DNA of 64,000 nt from Alkalimarinus alittae (GTDB lineage: Bacteria > Pseudomonadota > Gammaproteobacteria > Pseudomonadales > Oleiphilaceae), in NCBI RefSeq assembly GCF_026016465.1, contig NZ_CP100390.1, forward strand, positions 124,001 to 188,000, in the 5' to 3' direction. How positions within the stretch are numbered: position 1 is the stretch's first letter; each line of letters starts with the position of its first letter. A model generated the notes under the pieces. The model was given only the letters and a program-made list of their open reading frames with translations. It ran no database searches and was not told the origin of the DNA. Shown here piece after piece: positions 27,443 to 36,166 of this stretch. A program made the position numbers and the translations under genes.

Positions 27443-28507
27443 TTGAGTCATCGCAAATTAAACAGAAAAGCAGCCTGCTCTGCGACGGTTAATGCGCGTG
27501 GGGATGTACGAATCGGTGCGATTCAGGCTTTGCCTGATGTTCTAGCTGAACAGGGCTGCAATCCAGAGCAAGTATTTGCACAAGTCGGGTTGGATCTAAG
27601 TCTGTTCGATGATGCGGAAAACCGAGCCCAAATAGATGTGCTTGGACATTTGCTTGCCGAGTGTGTTGCGCAAACTGGCTGTGAGCATTTTGGCCTGTTG
27701 GTTGCTGGTCGCTTTGATCTGAGCGGGTTTGGTATGCTCGGTGACTTGTTGCGTAACGCGCCAACACTGGGGGGGGCAATGCGAAGCCTTGTGCAGTTCT
27801 TTCATTTAGAAGATCGGGCTGCAGCACCTCTATTGCTTACACCTTGGCCGGATGAGGTTTTACTCGGATACTCGATATTCAGCCATAGCACACCGGCGAC
27901 TGACCAGATTGAGGAGGTCTCCATCGCTATTGCTTACCGCATGCTCGCAGAGCTTTATGGCCCTGGATGCAAGGTATCGAAGGTGACCTTTTCGTGTCGA
28001 CGGCCACGTGATATTGCACCTTATCGCCGATTTTTTCAGTCAGGAGTAAGCTTCGATGCTGATGTTTGCGGCATCGTTTTTCCAGAGCATTGGCTCGAAA
28101 AAACGGTTCAAGGGGCCAATGCCACTCGTTACGAGAGCATAGTCCGAGCATTTCAGCGAGAAGCAAACTTAGCACCAATGACGCTTGCTGATAAGACGGA
28201 ATGCATTCTTCCTCAGTTGATTTTGAGCGGTAATGCATCGACTGCAGCGATCACTCAGCTCTTAGCAATCCAGGAGCGGACGCTGCGTCGAAAGCTGTCA
28301 AAGGAGGGAAAGAACCTACGACAACTCATCAATAACTCGCGGTCCGAGATCGCTAAGAAATTATTGCATAATACCGAGTTGTCGGTAACCGCTATTGCTC
28401 TGTCGTTGCACTACGACGATCCTAATGTCTTTTCACGGGCCTTCCATAATTGGGAGGGCATATGCCCGACAGAGTGGCGCGCACAACAGAGAAATCATGT
28501 GGACTAA
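27443..28507 (+). CDS. AraC-family regulator (arabinose-binding-like N-terminal domain), 1
   Basis: This 354-residue protein has the OruR/ArgR-like plan: an N-terminal ligand-binding domain of about 200 residues (PF12625 type) and a C-terminal AraC double HTH (TAAITQLLAIQERTLRRKLS, then the second helix pair ending in SRAFHNWEGICPTEWRAQQ). The start is TTG at 27443; an in-frame stop at 27425 leaves no earlier start and GGGGG is upstream. It lies 166 bases before a sulfatase gene on the same strand, which it may control. GC appears higher than in the flanking genes. Confidence 0.88.
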   Translation: MSHRKLNRKAACSATVNARGDVRIGAIQALPDVLAEQGCNPEQVFAQVGLDLSLFDDAENRAQIDVLGHLLAECVAQTGCEHFGLLVAGRFDLSGFGMLGDLLRNAPTLGGAMRSLVQFFHLEDRAAAPLLLTPWPDEVLLGYSIFSHSTPATDQIEEVSIAIAYRMLAELYGPGCKVSKVTFSCRRPRDIAPYRRFFQSGVSFDADVCGIVFPEHWLEKTVQGANATRYESIVRAFQREANLAPMTLADKTECILPQLILSGNASTAAITQLLAIQERTLRRKLSKEGKNLRQLINNSRSEIAKKLLHNTELSVTAIALSLHYDDPNVFSRAFHNWEGICPTEWRAQQRNHVD

Positions 28508-28673
28508 TCTACACCGAATATTTTTCTTAAACGAAAACCCTTGCATGAGAATATGACCGAATATGCAAGGCAGCAACGCGACTGCCTTTCTATAATAATA
28601 CCGGTTGGCATTTACGCTGGAGATTATGACGTGAACCGGCTGCCTCTAAAAATTCATTCGCAAAGGATAGTCC

Positions 28674-31118
28674 ATGAAAATATTTAGAAACAATAAACGA
28701 GGTGGCGGCTGTAATTTTCAACCATCTACTGCGTCGCTTTTCGTTAGTGCACCCGTCATGCTGGCGCTGTCACTAATGGTAGCAATTTCGCAGACGGCAT
28801 TTGCGCAGGAAGTTCTGCCCTTTGCACCTAAGAAGTCAGGTAGTACAGCTGGCCTCACAATGCAGGACTCGGTTTACAGCCCGCTTCCGGCTAAGAGCCA
28901 CCTGCCAGAGGATGCGCCCAATATCCTTATCATTCTTGTTGATGATGCAGGTCCAGGATTGCCGTCTACCTTCGGTGGAGAAGTTCACACGCCGACGCTA
29001 GACCAATTTGCGAATGAAGGCGTCACCTACAACCGCTTTCATACCACTGCTATGTGCTCGCCAACGCGCGCCGCACTGCTAACGGGGCGGAATCATCACC
29101 GCGTTGGTGCCGGACAGATCGCTGAACTGGCTAATGACTGGGATGGCTACTCCGGTATTCAGCCCAAGAGCAGTGCTATGATCGCTGAAGTGCTGAAGGA
29201 CTATGGCTATCACACCGGTGCGTGGGGCAAGTGGCACAATACGCCTGCTGATCAGACTACGGCCGCAGGCCCGTTTGACTACTGGCCTACTGGTTACGGC
29301 TTCGAATACTTTTATGGATTTCTTGCAGGAGAGGCATCGCAATACGAACCAAATCTCGTTCGCAACACCACGATAGTGCACCCCAATAAGCCTAAAGACG
29401 GAAAGCCTTACCACCTCAGTGAGGATCTCGCCGACGATGCTATTAAGTGGCTAAACGAGCATAGGGCCTTCTCTCCAGATAAACCATTCTTGATGTATTG
29501 GGCCTCTGGTGCTATTCACGGGCCGCAACAGGTCGCCAATGAGTGGGCTGACAAGTACAAAGGTAAGTTTGATAATGGTTGGGATAAGTATCGTGAGCGC
29601 ACGTTTGCTCGTGCCAAGAAAATGGGCTGGATTCCACAGAATGCACAACTTACACCACGTCCGGAGTCGCTGGCTTCTTGGGACAGCATTCCGGAGTCGG
29701 AAAAACCTTTCCAGCGACGATTGATGGAGGTAGCTGCAGGGTTTGCTGAGCATACTGATGCACAAATCGGTCGTTTGGTGGATGAAGTCGACCGACTTGG
29801 TTATGGTGATAACACCTTGATCGTTTACATATGGGGTGATAACGGTTCATCGGCTGAAGGCCAAAACGGTACTATCAGTGAATTGCTCGCACAGAACGGT
29901 ATTCCAAGTACTGTTGAACAACACATCAAGGCGCTAGACGAACTCGGCGGTCTTGAAGTACTTGGAACCGCTAAGACGGACAACCAGTATCATGCCGGTT
30001 GGGCTTGGGCGGGTAGTACGCCTTACCAGTCCACAAAACTCGTCGCCGCACACTTCGGCGGCACGCGAAACCCAATGGCAATCCGTTGGCCTGCGAAGAT
30101 CAAACACGACACCACCCCGCGTAAGCAGTTCTTGCATGTCGTCGATTTAGTCCCCACCATTTATGACCTTATAGACATATCATTACCGCAGGAAGTTAAC
30201 GGTATCCCGCAGGATCCTATGGATGGCGTCAGCTTTGCCAGCACGTTCAATGATGCCAAGGCCGAAGAAGTTCGACACACTCAGTATTTTGAAATTATGG
30301 GAAGCCGGGGAATTTATCACAACGGTTGGTTTGCTGGCGCATTTGGCCCACGTACACCTTGGACGCCAGGTCTGCCAAAGGGGTTCTTTGATGCGAAAGG
30401 AAATATTGCCTGGACACCCGATCAGGACAAGTGGGAACTCTACAATATCGATGAAGACTGGACACAGTCCAACGACCTCTCGGAAAAAATGCCCGAAAAG
30501 CTAGCGCAGATGAAACAGCTTTTCATCAAGGAGTTTGCCGAGAACAAGGGGTTCCCAGTAGGCGGAGGATTGCTTACTTTGGTGCGACCTGATCTTAAAG
30601 TCACCGCGCCTTATACGGAGTGGACTTTTGCCGGAAACATCACCCGCATGCCGGAGTTTACTGCGCCAGCATTGGGTAATACAGAAAACATCGTTACTAT
30701 CGACGCGGTTATTCCCGAAAATGCAAACGGTGTGCTCTATGCGCTTGGCTCGTTCGGCGGTGGTCTGTCCACCTATGTGCAGGACGGAGTGCTCAGCTAC
30801 GAGTACAACTTGTTTGAAATCGAACGTACACAGATCAAGGCGAAGGGAAAGCTGCCCACAGGCAAGGTGAAGATCGAAATTGTGACCAAATATGCCGAGA
30901 AGAAGCCAGCAGGACCGTTAGATATCGTAATGAAGGTGAATGGCAAGGAGGTTGCAAAGGGCCGAGTACCCACCAGCGCGCCGCTGCTCTTTACGGCTAA
31001 TGACTGTCTGGATATCGGCACTGACTTGGGCTCGCCCGTATCAATCGACTATTACGATCATGCTCCATTCAAGTTTAACGGTGATATCGCTGAGGTGCAT
31101 GTTAAGTACACGGAGTAA
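28674..31118 (+). CDS. Secreted type I sulfatase (arylsulfatase)
   Basis: Sulfatases hydrolyse sulfate esters using a formylglycine made from cysteine. This 814-residue enzyme has a signal peptide ending near residue 45 (TAFAQE), the metal-binding DD at 90-91, and the sulfatase motif CSPTRAALLTGRN at 128-140, whose Cys128 would become formylglycine. A second metal site is in IWGDNGS (about 388-394). The C-terminal 200 residues look like a separate beta-sandwich. AAGGA lies six bases before the ATG. It is a single gene after the AraC regulator; no formylglycine-generating enzyme is in the window. Confidence 0.92.
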   Translation: MKIFRNNKRGGGCNFQPSTASLFVSAPVMLALSLMVAISQTAFAQEVLPFAPKKSGSTAGLTMQDSVYSPLPAKSHLPEDAPNILIILVDDAGPGLPSTFGGEVHTPTLDQFANEGVTYNRFHTTAMCSPTRAALLTGRNHHRVGAGQIAELANDWDGYSGIQPKSSAMIAEVLKDYGYHTGAWGKWHNTPADQTTAAGPFDYWPTGYGFEYFYGFLAGEASQYEPNLVRNTTIVHPNKPKDGKPYHLSEDLADDAIKWLNEHRAFSPDKPFLMYWASGAIHGPQQVANEWADKYKGKFDNGWDKYRERTFARAKKMGWIPQNAQLTPRPESLASWDSIPESEKPFQRRLMEVAAGFAEHTDAQIGRLVDEVDRLGYGDNTLIVYIWGDNGSSAEGQNGTISELLAQNGIPSTVEQHIKALDELGGLEVLGTAKTDNQYHAGWAWAGSTPYQSTKLVAAHFGGTRNPMAIRWPAKIKHDTTPRKQFLHVVDLVPTIYDLIDISLPQEVNGIPQDPMDGVSFASTFNDAKAEEVRHTQYFEIMGSRGIYHNGWFAGAFGPRTPWTPGLPKGFFDAKGNIAWTPDQDKWELYNIDEDWTQSNDLSEKMPEKLAQMKQLFIKEFAENKGFPVGGGLLTLVRPDLKVTAPYTEWTFAGNITRMPEFTAPALGNTENIVTIDAVIPENANGVLYALGSFGGGLSTYVQDGVLSYEYNLFEIERTQIKAKGKLPTGKVKIEIVTKYAEKKPAGPLDIVMKVNGKEVAKGRVPTSAPLLFTANDCLDIGTDLGSPVSIDYYDHAPFKFNGDIAEVHVKYTE

Positions 31119-31140
31119 ATTCAGCAGAGATAGTTTTATC

Positions 31141-31169
31141 GACTTGCCTAGGTTCGCCCTAGGTAAGTC
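31141..31169 (+). terminator. Hairpin after the sulfatase gene
   Basis: GACTTgCCTAGG-ttcgc-CCTAGGtAAGTC forms a stem of 12 bp with one mismatch. No T-run follows, so it is an incomplete intrinsic terminator or an mRNA 3' end stabiliser. Confidence 0.5.
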
Positions 31170-31199
31170 AACGCTTGCTCTGTTCTTGAGTGAGCAAAG

Positions 31200-31451
31200 C
31201 TAGCCACTCGAAACAGCCAAATAAGCGACTAATGAAACAATAAAAATAAAACAGCCCACCACTAATAATCCGACAAAAATAAACATCCCGATATGGCCTT
31301 CTTCGAGGCTTGACTGGGCATTGTTTCGTCCTTGAACACCAATCAAAGCATATAAAACGCTAGAAAGGGTTTGCCAAAAGGTGAGCTTCGTCTTGGGTTG
31401 AGTGGTGTCTGACGTGTTTGGGGAGGGAGTGTTATCAGGATTATTCATCAT
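31200..31451 (-). CDS. DUF2970 small membrane protein
   Basis: This protein has about 83 residues. A polar proline/threonine-rich N-terminus leads to FWQTLSSVLYALIGVQGRNN (the DUF2970 hallmark) and one membrane helix near the end. Function is unknown. The start at 31451 is chosen because it gives the usual short hydrophilic leader; an in-frame ATG at 31478 lies inside a palindrome. Neighbours (hemerythrin and sulfatase) give no hint. Confidence 0.7.
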   Translation of the reverse strand: MMNNPDNTPSPNTSDTTQPKTKLTFWQTLSSVLYALIGVQGRNNAQSSLEEGHIGMFIFVGLLVVGCFIFIVSLVAYLAVSSG

Positions 31452-31465
31452 AAGGCCCCGGAGGC

Positions 31466-31505
31466 TATACTGTATCAAGTGATTAATGACTTGATACAGT
31501 ATAGA
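31466..31505. repeat. Perfect 16-bp palindrome between two leftward genes
   Basis: CTATACTGTATCAAGT and its exact complement flank the 8-base loop gattaatg. It lies between the hemerythrin stop (31524) and the DUF2970 start. No T-run follows, so it looks like a processing or stability hairpin, or a regulator site for the downstream gene. Confidence 0.6.
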
Positions 31506-31523
31506 CAGAGGCTTATGTTTTAA

Positions 31524-32090
31524 CTACTTAACGCCTTTCTCACGTAAAAATGAGCTGTATTTTTTGTCGGTACCATTAATGTGATTGATCAACCAGCTCT
31601 TGAGATACTCTAAAAGATCTTCGACTGTTTTTTCGCTATCGGCTTCATATTCTAGTACTTTTCTGACGACTGAATCTGTCATTTTTCGATGCTGTTGGCG
31701 GTGAGCTTCAAAGTCTGGGTAGCCATGCTCTTCCATCATTTTCTCTTCGCGGGCGAAGTGAAATTTGGTGTAATCGATAAGCTCACTTAACGCATCTTTA
31801 TCGAAGTTCTCGCCAGTATAATAAAGCGATGAAGTTTGTAGTTGGTTGATGAGCTTTAATAGGTTCTTATGGTCATTATCGATGGATTCAATACCTACGC
31901 TGTACTCATCTTTCCACGTAACAAACTGGCTATCCGTCGCTTTTTTGTTAAGGACAATAACGAGGGCTAATGCAACGATCAAAATCCAAGGAAGTGGGTG
32001 AGTAAGCCCTAAGGTAAAGCCTAGGAGAATACCGGTTACCAGTGTTAAAAGTAAAAATGCTAGTGCAAAAGCTTTGAGCTTTTTATTCAT
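31524..32090 (-). CDS. Membrane-anchored bacteriohemerythrin
   Basis: Hemerythrins bind O2 at a di-iron site. From ATG 32090 the protein has 188 residues with two hydrophobic segments (about 5-44) and then a hemerythrin domain with the iron ligands in NDHKNLLKLIN, FHFAREEKMMEEHGYPDFEAH and LKSWLINHINGTDKKY. The start is placed by GGAGA six bases upstream; the longer frame from 32129 lacks a site. It may deliver or sense oxygen at the membrane. Length fits the family's single-domain form plus anchor. Confidence 0.85.
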   Translation of the reverse strand: MNKKLKAFALAFLLLTLVTGILLGFTLGLTHPLPWILIVALALVIVLNKKATDSQFVTWKDEYSVGIESIDNDHKNLLKLINQLQTSSLYYTGENFDKDALSELIDYTKFHFAREEKMMEEHGYPDFEAHRQQHRKMTDSVVRKVLEYEADSEKTVEDLLEYLKSWLINHINGTDKKYSSFLREKGVK

Positions 32091-32228
32091 TGTTGTCTCC
32101 GTATAGAGCGAGCCGGGTGTTAGACGCAAAAGTAGATAATTACTATCTTAGTTCGAAATCTGATATTAGAATTGGTTTAGATCAATTTAACGGTCTTTAT
32201 TTGACCTGAATCTAGTAAGAGACACGAC

Positions 32229-32696
32229 ATGACGCCAGCAATCAACAGCGTAGAAAAAGCTAAACTACCTTTTAAAGTACACCAATATGAGCATGATTCA
32301 AATGCGGCATCGTATGGTGAGGAAGCGGCTCAAAAGCTTAATATATCGGCGTCTCAAGTGTTTAAGACATTGGTGGTGGCGTTAGATTCAGGTGTTTTGG
32401 CGGTATCTGTTATTCCTGTCTCGCATCAGTTAAACCTCAAAGCAATGGCCTCTGCGGTCAAAGCTAAAAAGGCTAAAATGGCCGAGCCTAAAGCGGTTGA
32501 ACGATCGTCTGGCTATGTATTGGGGGGGGTGAGCCCGCTGGGGCAAAAGAAGTTACTAAAGACGGTGATTGATCAACAGGCGCTGGATTTCGATACTATA
32601 TTTGTTAGTGCAGGGCGTAGAGGGCTTGAGATAGAGTTATCCCCTAATGATTTAGCGATGATGCTACAGGCTTCTTTTGCTTCACTGGCAAAATGA
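32229..32696 (+). CDS. ybaK: Cys-tRNA(Pro) deacylase, YbaK/EbsC family
   Basis: YbaK clears mischarged Cys-tRNA(Pro). This 155-residue protein is a complete YbaK domain: YEHDSNAASYGEEAAQKLNI near the start, KTLVVALDSGVLAVSVIPV (about 47-65) with the catalytic lysine, and GYVLGGVSPLGQKK (about 95-108). Cytoplasmic and normal in length. It is transcribed alone. Confidence 0.92.
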   Translation: MTPAINSVEKAKLPFKVHQYEHDSNAASYGEEAAQKLNISASQVFKTLVVALDSGVLAVSVIPVSHQLNLKAMASAVKAKKAKMAEPKAVERSSGYVLGGVSPLGQKKLLKTVIDQQALDFDTIFVSAGRRGLEIELSPNDLAMMLQASFASLAK

Positions 32697-32718
32697 TGCG
32701 TCATTAAATCGCAGGCAT

Positions 32719-32749
32719 AAAAAAGGCGACAGCTCTATGAGGCGTCGCC
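32719..32749 (-). terminator. Leftward rho-independent terminator, distal
   Basis: GGCGAC and GTCGCC form a stem with a 13-base loop. On the minus strand six T follow directly. It lies after another leftward terminator at 32805-32839. Confidence 0.6.
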
Positions 32750-32804
32750 AGAAAATAACAGAAAGGCATGAAACGTTAAAAAAGGGTTGGACTTGAATTC
32801 CCAG

Positions 32805-32839
32805 AAAAAAACAGCGGCGGTACAACTTAACCCGCCGCT
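32805..32839 (-). terminator. Leftward rho-independent terminator, proximal
   Basis: AGCGGCGG and CCGCCGCT form an 8-bp GC stem with an 11-base loop; on the minus strand seven T follow after two bases. It is the likely end of the fklB transcript, about 240 bases past its stop. Confidence 0.7.
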
Positions 32840-32994
32840 TATAAGGGGGATACTACTCAAATCCACAATTAAAGGATAAGAGAAGAACGGCGAATGTTCT
32901 ACGACAAAAGAGTAAGGGTGCGTGAGCAATTGAAAGGGAGTGTAACAGGGTGTATCGGGGAGATGGACGATTTAAAAACCGCGACTCTTTTTCG

Positions 32995-33062
32995 CGCCAA
33001 AGTGGTGCTCCTACATGAGCTCTCGTATGCTTTTGAGCATTTGTAGGTGCGCCACTTTGACG
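32995..33062. repeat. Long imperfect palindrome after fklB
   Basis: Arms of 21 bases (CGCCAAAGTGGTGCTCCTACA against CGTCAAAGTGGCGCACCTACA read from the other strand) differ at three positions. The 26-base centre has a further short stem. It resembles REP-type elements and sits just after the fklB stop. Confidence 0.6.
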
Positions 33063-33078
33063 TGAAGCGTGTTAGCTA

Positions 33079-33699
33079 TTAACCAACAATCGCTAATAAC
33101 TCAACATCAAAAATCAATGTAGAGTATGGCCCAATTGCGCCACCAGCACCTTGCTCGCCGTATGCCAAGTTATATGGCACGTATAAACGCCATTTTGAAC
33201 CCACACTCATCATTTGAAGTGCTTCAGTCCAACCTGCAATTACGCCGCCCACTGGGAATTCAGCAGGTTGACCGCGATCGTATGAACTATCAAATACTTC
33301 ACCGTTAATTAACGTACCGTGGTAATGAGTACGCACGGTTGATGCTTGGCTTGGCTTCTCGCCTTCAGCAGCAGTTAGCACTTCGTACTGTAAGCCAGAT
33401 TCAGTGACAGTTACTTCATCACGCTTAGCATTTTCAGCAAGGAATTTTTCACCTTCTGCTGATAGTGCTTTTGCTTGCTCAGCTTGTTGAGCTTGCATCT
33501 TAGCGCTGATTTCTTGGAAGGCTGCTTCCATTAGCTCTTGTGGAACAGGGCTCGCCTGACCATTTAACGCATCCGCAAGACCGTTTAGTACGGAATCGAT
33601 GTGTAAACCTTCAAATGGATTGCTAGCTAATTGATCGCCCATTTGACGGCCGATGCCGTAGCTTACGCGTTCTTCAACGGTAGTGTATTTATCAGACAT
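33079..33699 (-). CDS. fklB: FKBP-type peptidyl-prolyl cis-trans isomerase, FklB/Mip type
   Basis: This is a proline isomerase and chaperone with an N-terminal helical dimerisation part (about 1-95, with an alanine/glutamine-rich helix) and a C-terminal FKBP domain (about 95-206: VRTHYHGTLINGEVFDSSYD, then YNLAYGEQGAGGAIGP and FDVELL). It has no signal peptide, so it is cytoplasmic like FklB. The start at 33699 is the ATG giving MSDKYTT; a GTG three codons earlier is less likely. It is followed by a REP-like palindrome and a terminator. Confidence 0.92.
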   Translation of the reverse strand: MSDKYTTVEERVSYGIGRQMGDQLASNPFEGLHIDSVLNGLADALNGQASPVPQELMEAAFQEISAKMQAQQAEQAKALSAEGEKFLAENAKRDEVTVTESGLQYEVLTAAEGEKPSQASTVRTHYHGTLINGEVFDSSYDRGQPAEFPVGGVIAGWTEALQMMSVGSKWRLYVPYNLAYGEQGAGGAIGPYSTLIFDVELLAIVG

Positions 33700-33776
33700 A
33701 TTTCTCACTTAAAGTTTAAAATTAAAAATGCGAGGGCAGTTTATCATGTTACGTTGATGATTTGGAGTCAGCCCTT

Positions 33777-34670
33777 TTATATAGGGCTTAGCACTTTTGC
33801 AGCTTCGTCACGAAGTGAGTCTGTGAGTGTGCGGCTGAGTGTTGTTCGAAGGTTCCATATATGCCAATAGAGCGGTATATCCAACGTATTACCCTCGACT
33901 AATTCGATAACACGTTTCTCGTTTAAATGCTTTTGGCTTTGAACATCAGGCACCATTCCCCAGCCAAAGCCCCTGGTTATAAACTCCAGAAACGACTCTG
34001 TGGAGGGGACTCGATGTCTGATTTGAGGGTATCCTCCGCCAAAGTATTGGGTAAGGTATTGCCGTTGTAAGTCGTCGCTATGACTAAATTCAACACAAGG
34101 TGCCGCCAAAATTGACGCTTTATTAATGCCAGAAGGAAAGTAGCGTGCTTTATAATCAGGCGAAACCAGACAGCGATAGGTCATTATCCCCAAAGGAATA
34201 CAGTTGCACCCTTGTATCGGTGCCGAACTGGCACTAATACAGCCTACGACGGTGCCATCTCGCAATAAGTCATGGGTTCGGTCTTGGTCGTCTACATGTA
34301 TTTCAACAAAGGTCTTACCATTTTTTAAGAGGGGCGTTAACGCGTCCAGCAGCCAGGTGGCCAAGCTATCTGCATTTGAGCCTATCGCAATTGACGCTAT
34401 ACCGTCATCGCTGTTGCCCGCGAGATTACTCAGCAGGTCTTCTTGTAGGTGGCTGACTTGTCGGTAGTACTTCAGTATTTTAACGCCCGCACTGGTCAGT
34501 GTGGGAGGGCTTGAGCGGATGATGAGTCTTTGCCCTAGTTGTGTTTCTAACTGTCGCAGGCGTTGTGATATGGCTGACTGAGTAATGCAAAGGCGTTCTG
34601 CGGCCTTTTCAAAACTCTGGGCGTCGATGATCTGTGCGACCGCTTCTAATTGTGGGATCTCAATACTCAT
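33777..34670 (-). CDS. argP: LysR-type regulator ArgP/LysG
   Basis: ArgP senses lysine and arginine and activates argO. This 297-residue protein starts with a winged HTH (residues about 3-60, LCITQSAISQRLRQLETQLG) and has the LysR effector domain behind it. The start at 34670 is the ATG; a TTG two codons earlier is a less likely choice. The gene lies divergent from argO, the usual layout in gammaproteobacteria, with 106 bases between the two starts for the shared control region. Confidence 0.88.
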   Translation of the reverse strand: MSIEIPQLEAVAQIIDAQSFEKAAERLCITQSAISQRLRQLETQLGQRLIIRSSPPTLTSAGVKILKYYRQVSHLQEDLLSNLAGNSDDGIASIAIGSNADSLATWLLDALTPLLKNGKTFVEIHVDDQDRTHDLLRDGTVVGCISASSAPIQGCNCIPLGIMTYRCLVSPDYKARYFPSGINKASILAAPCVEFSHSDDLQRQYLTQYFGGGYPQIRHRVPSTESFLEFITRGFGWGMVPDVQSQKHLNEKRVIELVEGNTLDIPLYWHIWNLRTTLSRTLTDSLRDEAAKVLSPI

Positions 34671-34776
34671 TAGCAAAACTTATGTAGAAGTAGATTAATT
34701 AATTTAACTTATTATAGGGTGGGGGATAGACTTCAATTCATCAAGTAAAAACGTACTTTTTTAAAAGGCCATATTA

Positions 34777-35406
34777 ATGCAAGAACTCTTATTACCCTTG
34801 GTAAAAGGCTTTGTGACAAGCGGCAGCCTCATTATAGCTATCGGTGCGCAGAATGCGTTTGTGTTATCTCATGGGTTACGGCATCAGTATAATGGCTTGA
34901 TCGCCATCACCTGTGCCTCGCTGGATACGCTGCTTATTTTTGCCGGTATTGCCGGCATGGGCGCGTTGATAACGAATACGCCTAATCTAATGTTGGCTGC
35001 GGCGCTGTTTGGAGGAGTGTTTTTGACGGTGTATGGCTATAGGGCCCTGAAGTCGGCTATTTATCCAAAACCATTAAACGCTGAAGCGAGTTCTTTTAAC
35101 TCAAGATCGTCAGCTCTGTTGGCTACTGTAGCCATCTCTCTGCTTAACCCTCATGTTTATTTGGATACAGTCGTACTGATTGGCAGTATTGGAGGGCAGT
35201 ACCCGATACCTCAGCGTTGGTGGTTTGCAGGAGGCGCCGCCTTAGCCTCATTTGTATGGTTTTTCTCGCTAAGTTGGGGGGCAAAAAAACTAGCGCCATT
35301 GTTCAAAAAACCGATGACCTGGAGAGTGTTGGACAGTGTTATTTGCCTAATGATGTGGTCTATAGCGGTATCGCTATTTATGCTGGCGTATGAGTTTGTA
35401 GCCTGA
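34777..35406 (+). CDS. argO: LysE/ArgO-type basic amino-acid exporter
   Basis: ArgO exports arginine (and canavanine) from the cell. The protein has 209 residues and six membrane helices, with the LysE-family start GFVTSGSLIIAIGAQNAFVL (about 11-30) and the central ISLLNPHVYLDTVVLIGSIG (about 121-140), which holds the conserved NPxxYLDT. It is divergent from argP. Substrate is inferred from that pairing. Confidence 0.9.
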   Translation: MQELLLPLVKGFVTSGSLIIAIGAQNAFVLSHGLRHQYNGLIAITCASLDTLLIFAGIAGMGALITNTPNLMLAAALFGGVFLTVYGYRALKSAIYPKPLNAEASSFNSRSSALLATVAISLLNPHVYLDTVVLIGSIGGQYPIPQRWWFAGGAALASFVWFFSLSWGAKKLAPLFKKPMTWRVLDSVICLMMWSIAVSLFMLAYEFVA

Positions 35407-35470
35407 GGCTATGAATAAGGGGAGGTTGTGAGAGATAATGCGAATAATATTCCTAACCTGAGACCCCTTA

Positions 35471-36166
35471 ATGATAAATTTTGCCGGAGAAAACTGGGCT
35501 GCCCTTTTTATTGATAGCGCAAGCACCTTCGGCTTAGTGGTATTTGCCATTAGTGGCGCGCTGGCGGCAGGGCGCTATAAGATGGATCCTGTGGGGTTTG
35601 TGGTGTTGGGGGCGGTCACTGCCATTGGCGGTGGCACGATGCGTTCCCTGCTACTTGATGAGCCTGTCTCTTGGGTCGTTGACCCTAATCTGCTGCTTTT
35701 TGTGGTGCTTGTTTCGTTGCTTACCTACTTCTTTATTCCGGGACGAACGGCTCGATGGAAGGCGATGACATGGTTTGACGCATTAGGGCTAGCGGCTTTT
35801 TCGGTGACTGGCGCACAGGCAACGTTATCAGCGGGTGCTGGTTGGCAAATTGCCATCGCGATGGGTGTCGTGACGGCGACCGGCGGCGGTGTAATACGCG
35901 ACGTGCTCTGTAACCAGCAGCCGTTTGTGCTGCGCGGAGAGCTCTATGCATCAACCGCCTTAGCGGGGGCGGGAATATTTGTTAGTCTCGTGGCACTAGC
36001 GTTTACCACGCCTACCGCAATGATCTGCGGCTTTGTAACGACACTGGTTCTGCGTGGTTCGGCGATCATATACGGTATTGAGCTAGGGGAGCCCGGAGAG
36101 TGGTTTCATACGACAAAAAAACGAGCCGCTAAAACGGCATCAGCCAAAAACGACAATCAAACTTAA
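35471..36166 (+). CDS. TRIC-like cation channel / UPF0126 membrane protein
   Basis: This 231-residue protein carries two UPF0126 repeats, each of three membrane helices with the glycine-rich core: GAVTAIGGGTMRSLLLDE (about 48-65) and GVVTATGGGVIRDVLCNQQ (about 132-150). Prokaryotic TRIC members form trimeric cation channels; some relatives move glycine. It follows argO by 64 bases on the same strand. The C-terminus is lysine-rich and cytosolic. Confidence 0.87.
   Translation: MINFAGENWAALFIDSASTFGLVVFAISGALAAGRYKMDPVGFVVLGAVTAIGGGTMRSLLLDEPVSWVVDPNLLLFVVLVSLLTYFFIPGRTARWKAMTWFDALGLAAFSVTGAQATLSAGAGWQIAIAMGVVTATGGGVIRDVLCNQQPFVLRGELYASTALAGAGIFVSLVALAFTTPTAMICGFVTTLVLRGSAIIYGIELGEPGEWFHTTKKRAAKTASAKNDNQT

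Larger units (their letters stand above)
32697..33078. other. Intergenic region between ybaK and fklB, rich in hairpins
   Basis: This 382-base stretch between convergent genes contains two leftward terminators and a long palindrome, listed separately. I see no credible protein gene in it. Confidence 0.55.

Noticed and set aside
28801-31203. Many frames overlapping the sulfatase gene
   Set aside because: They are shadows produced by the higher GC of the sulfatase coding sequence.
35742-35750. GACGAACGG, the complement of an AlgR-type CCGTTCGTC site
   Set aside because: It lies inside the coding sequence of the TRIC-like gene, about 20 kb from algD, and a 9-base match is expected by chance.
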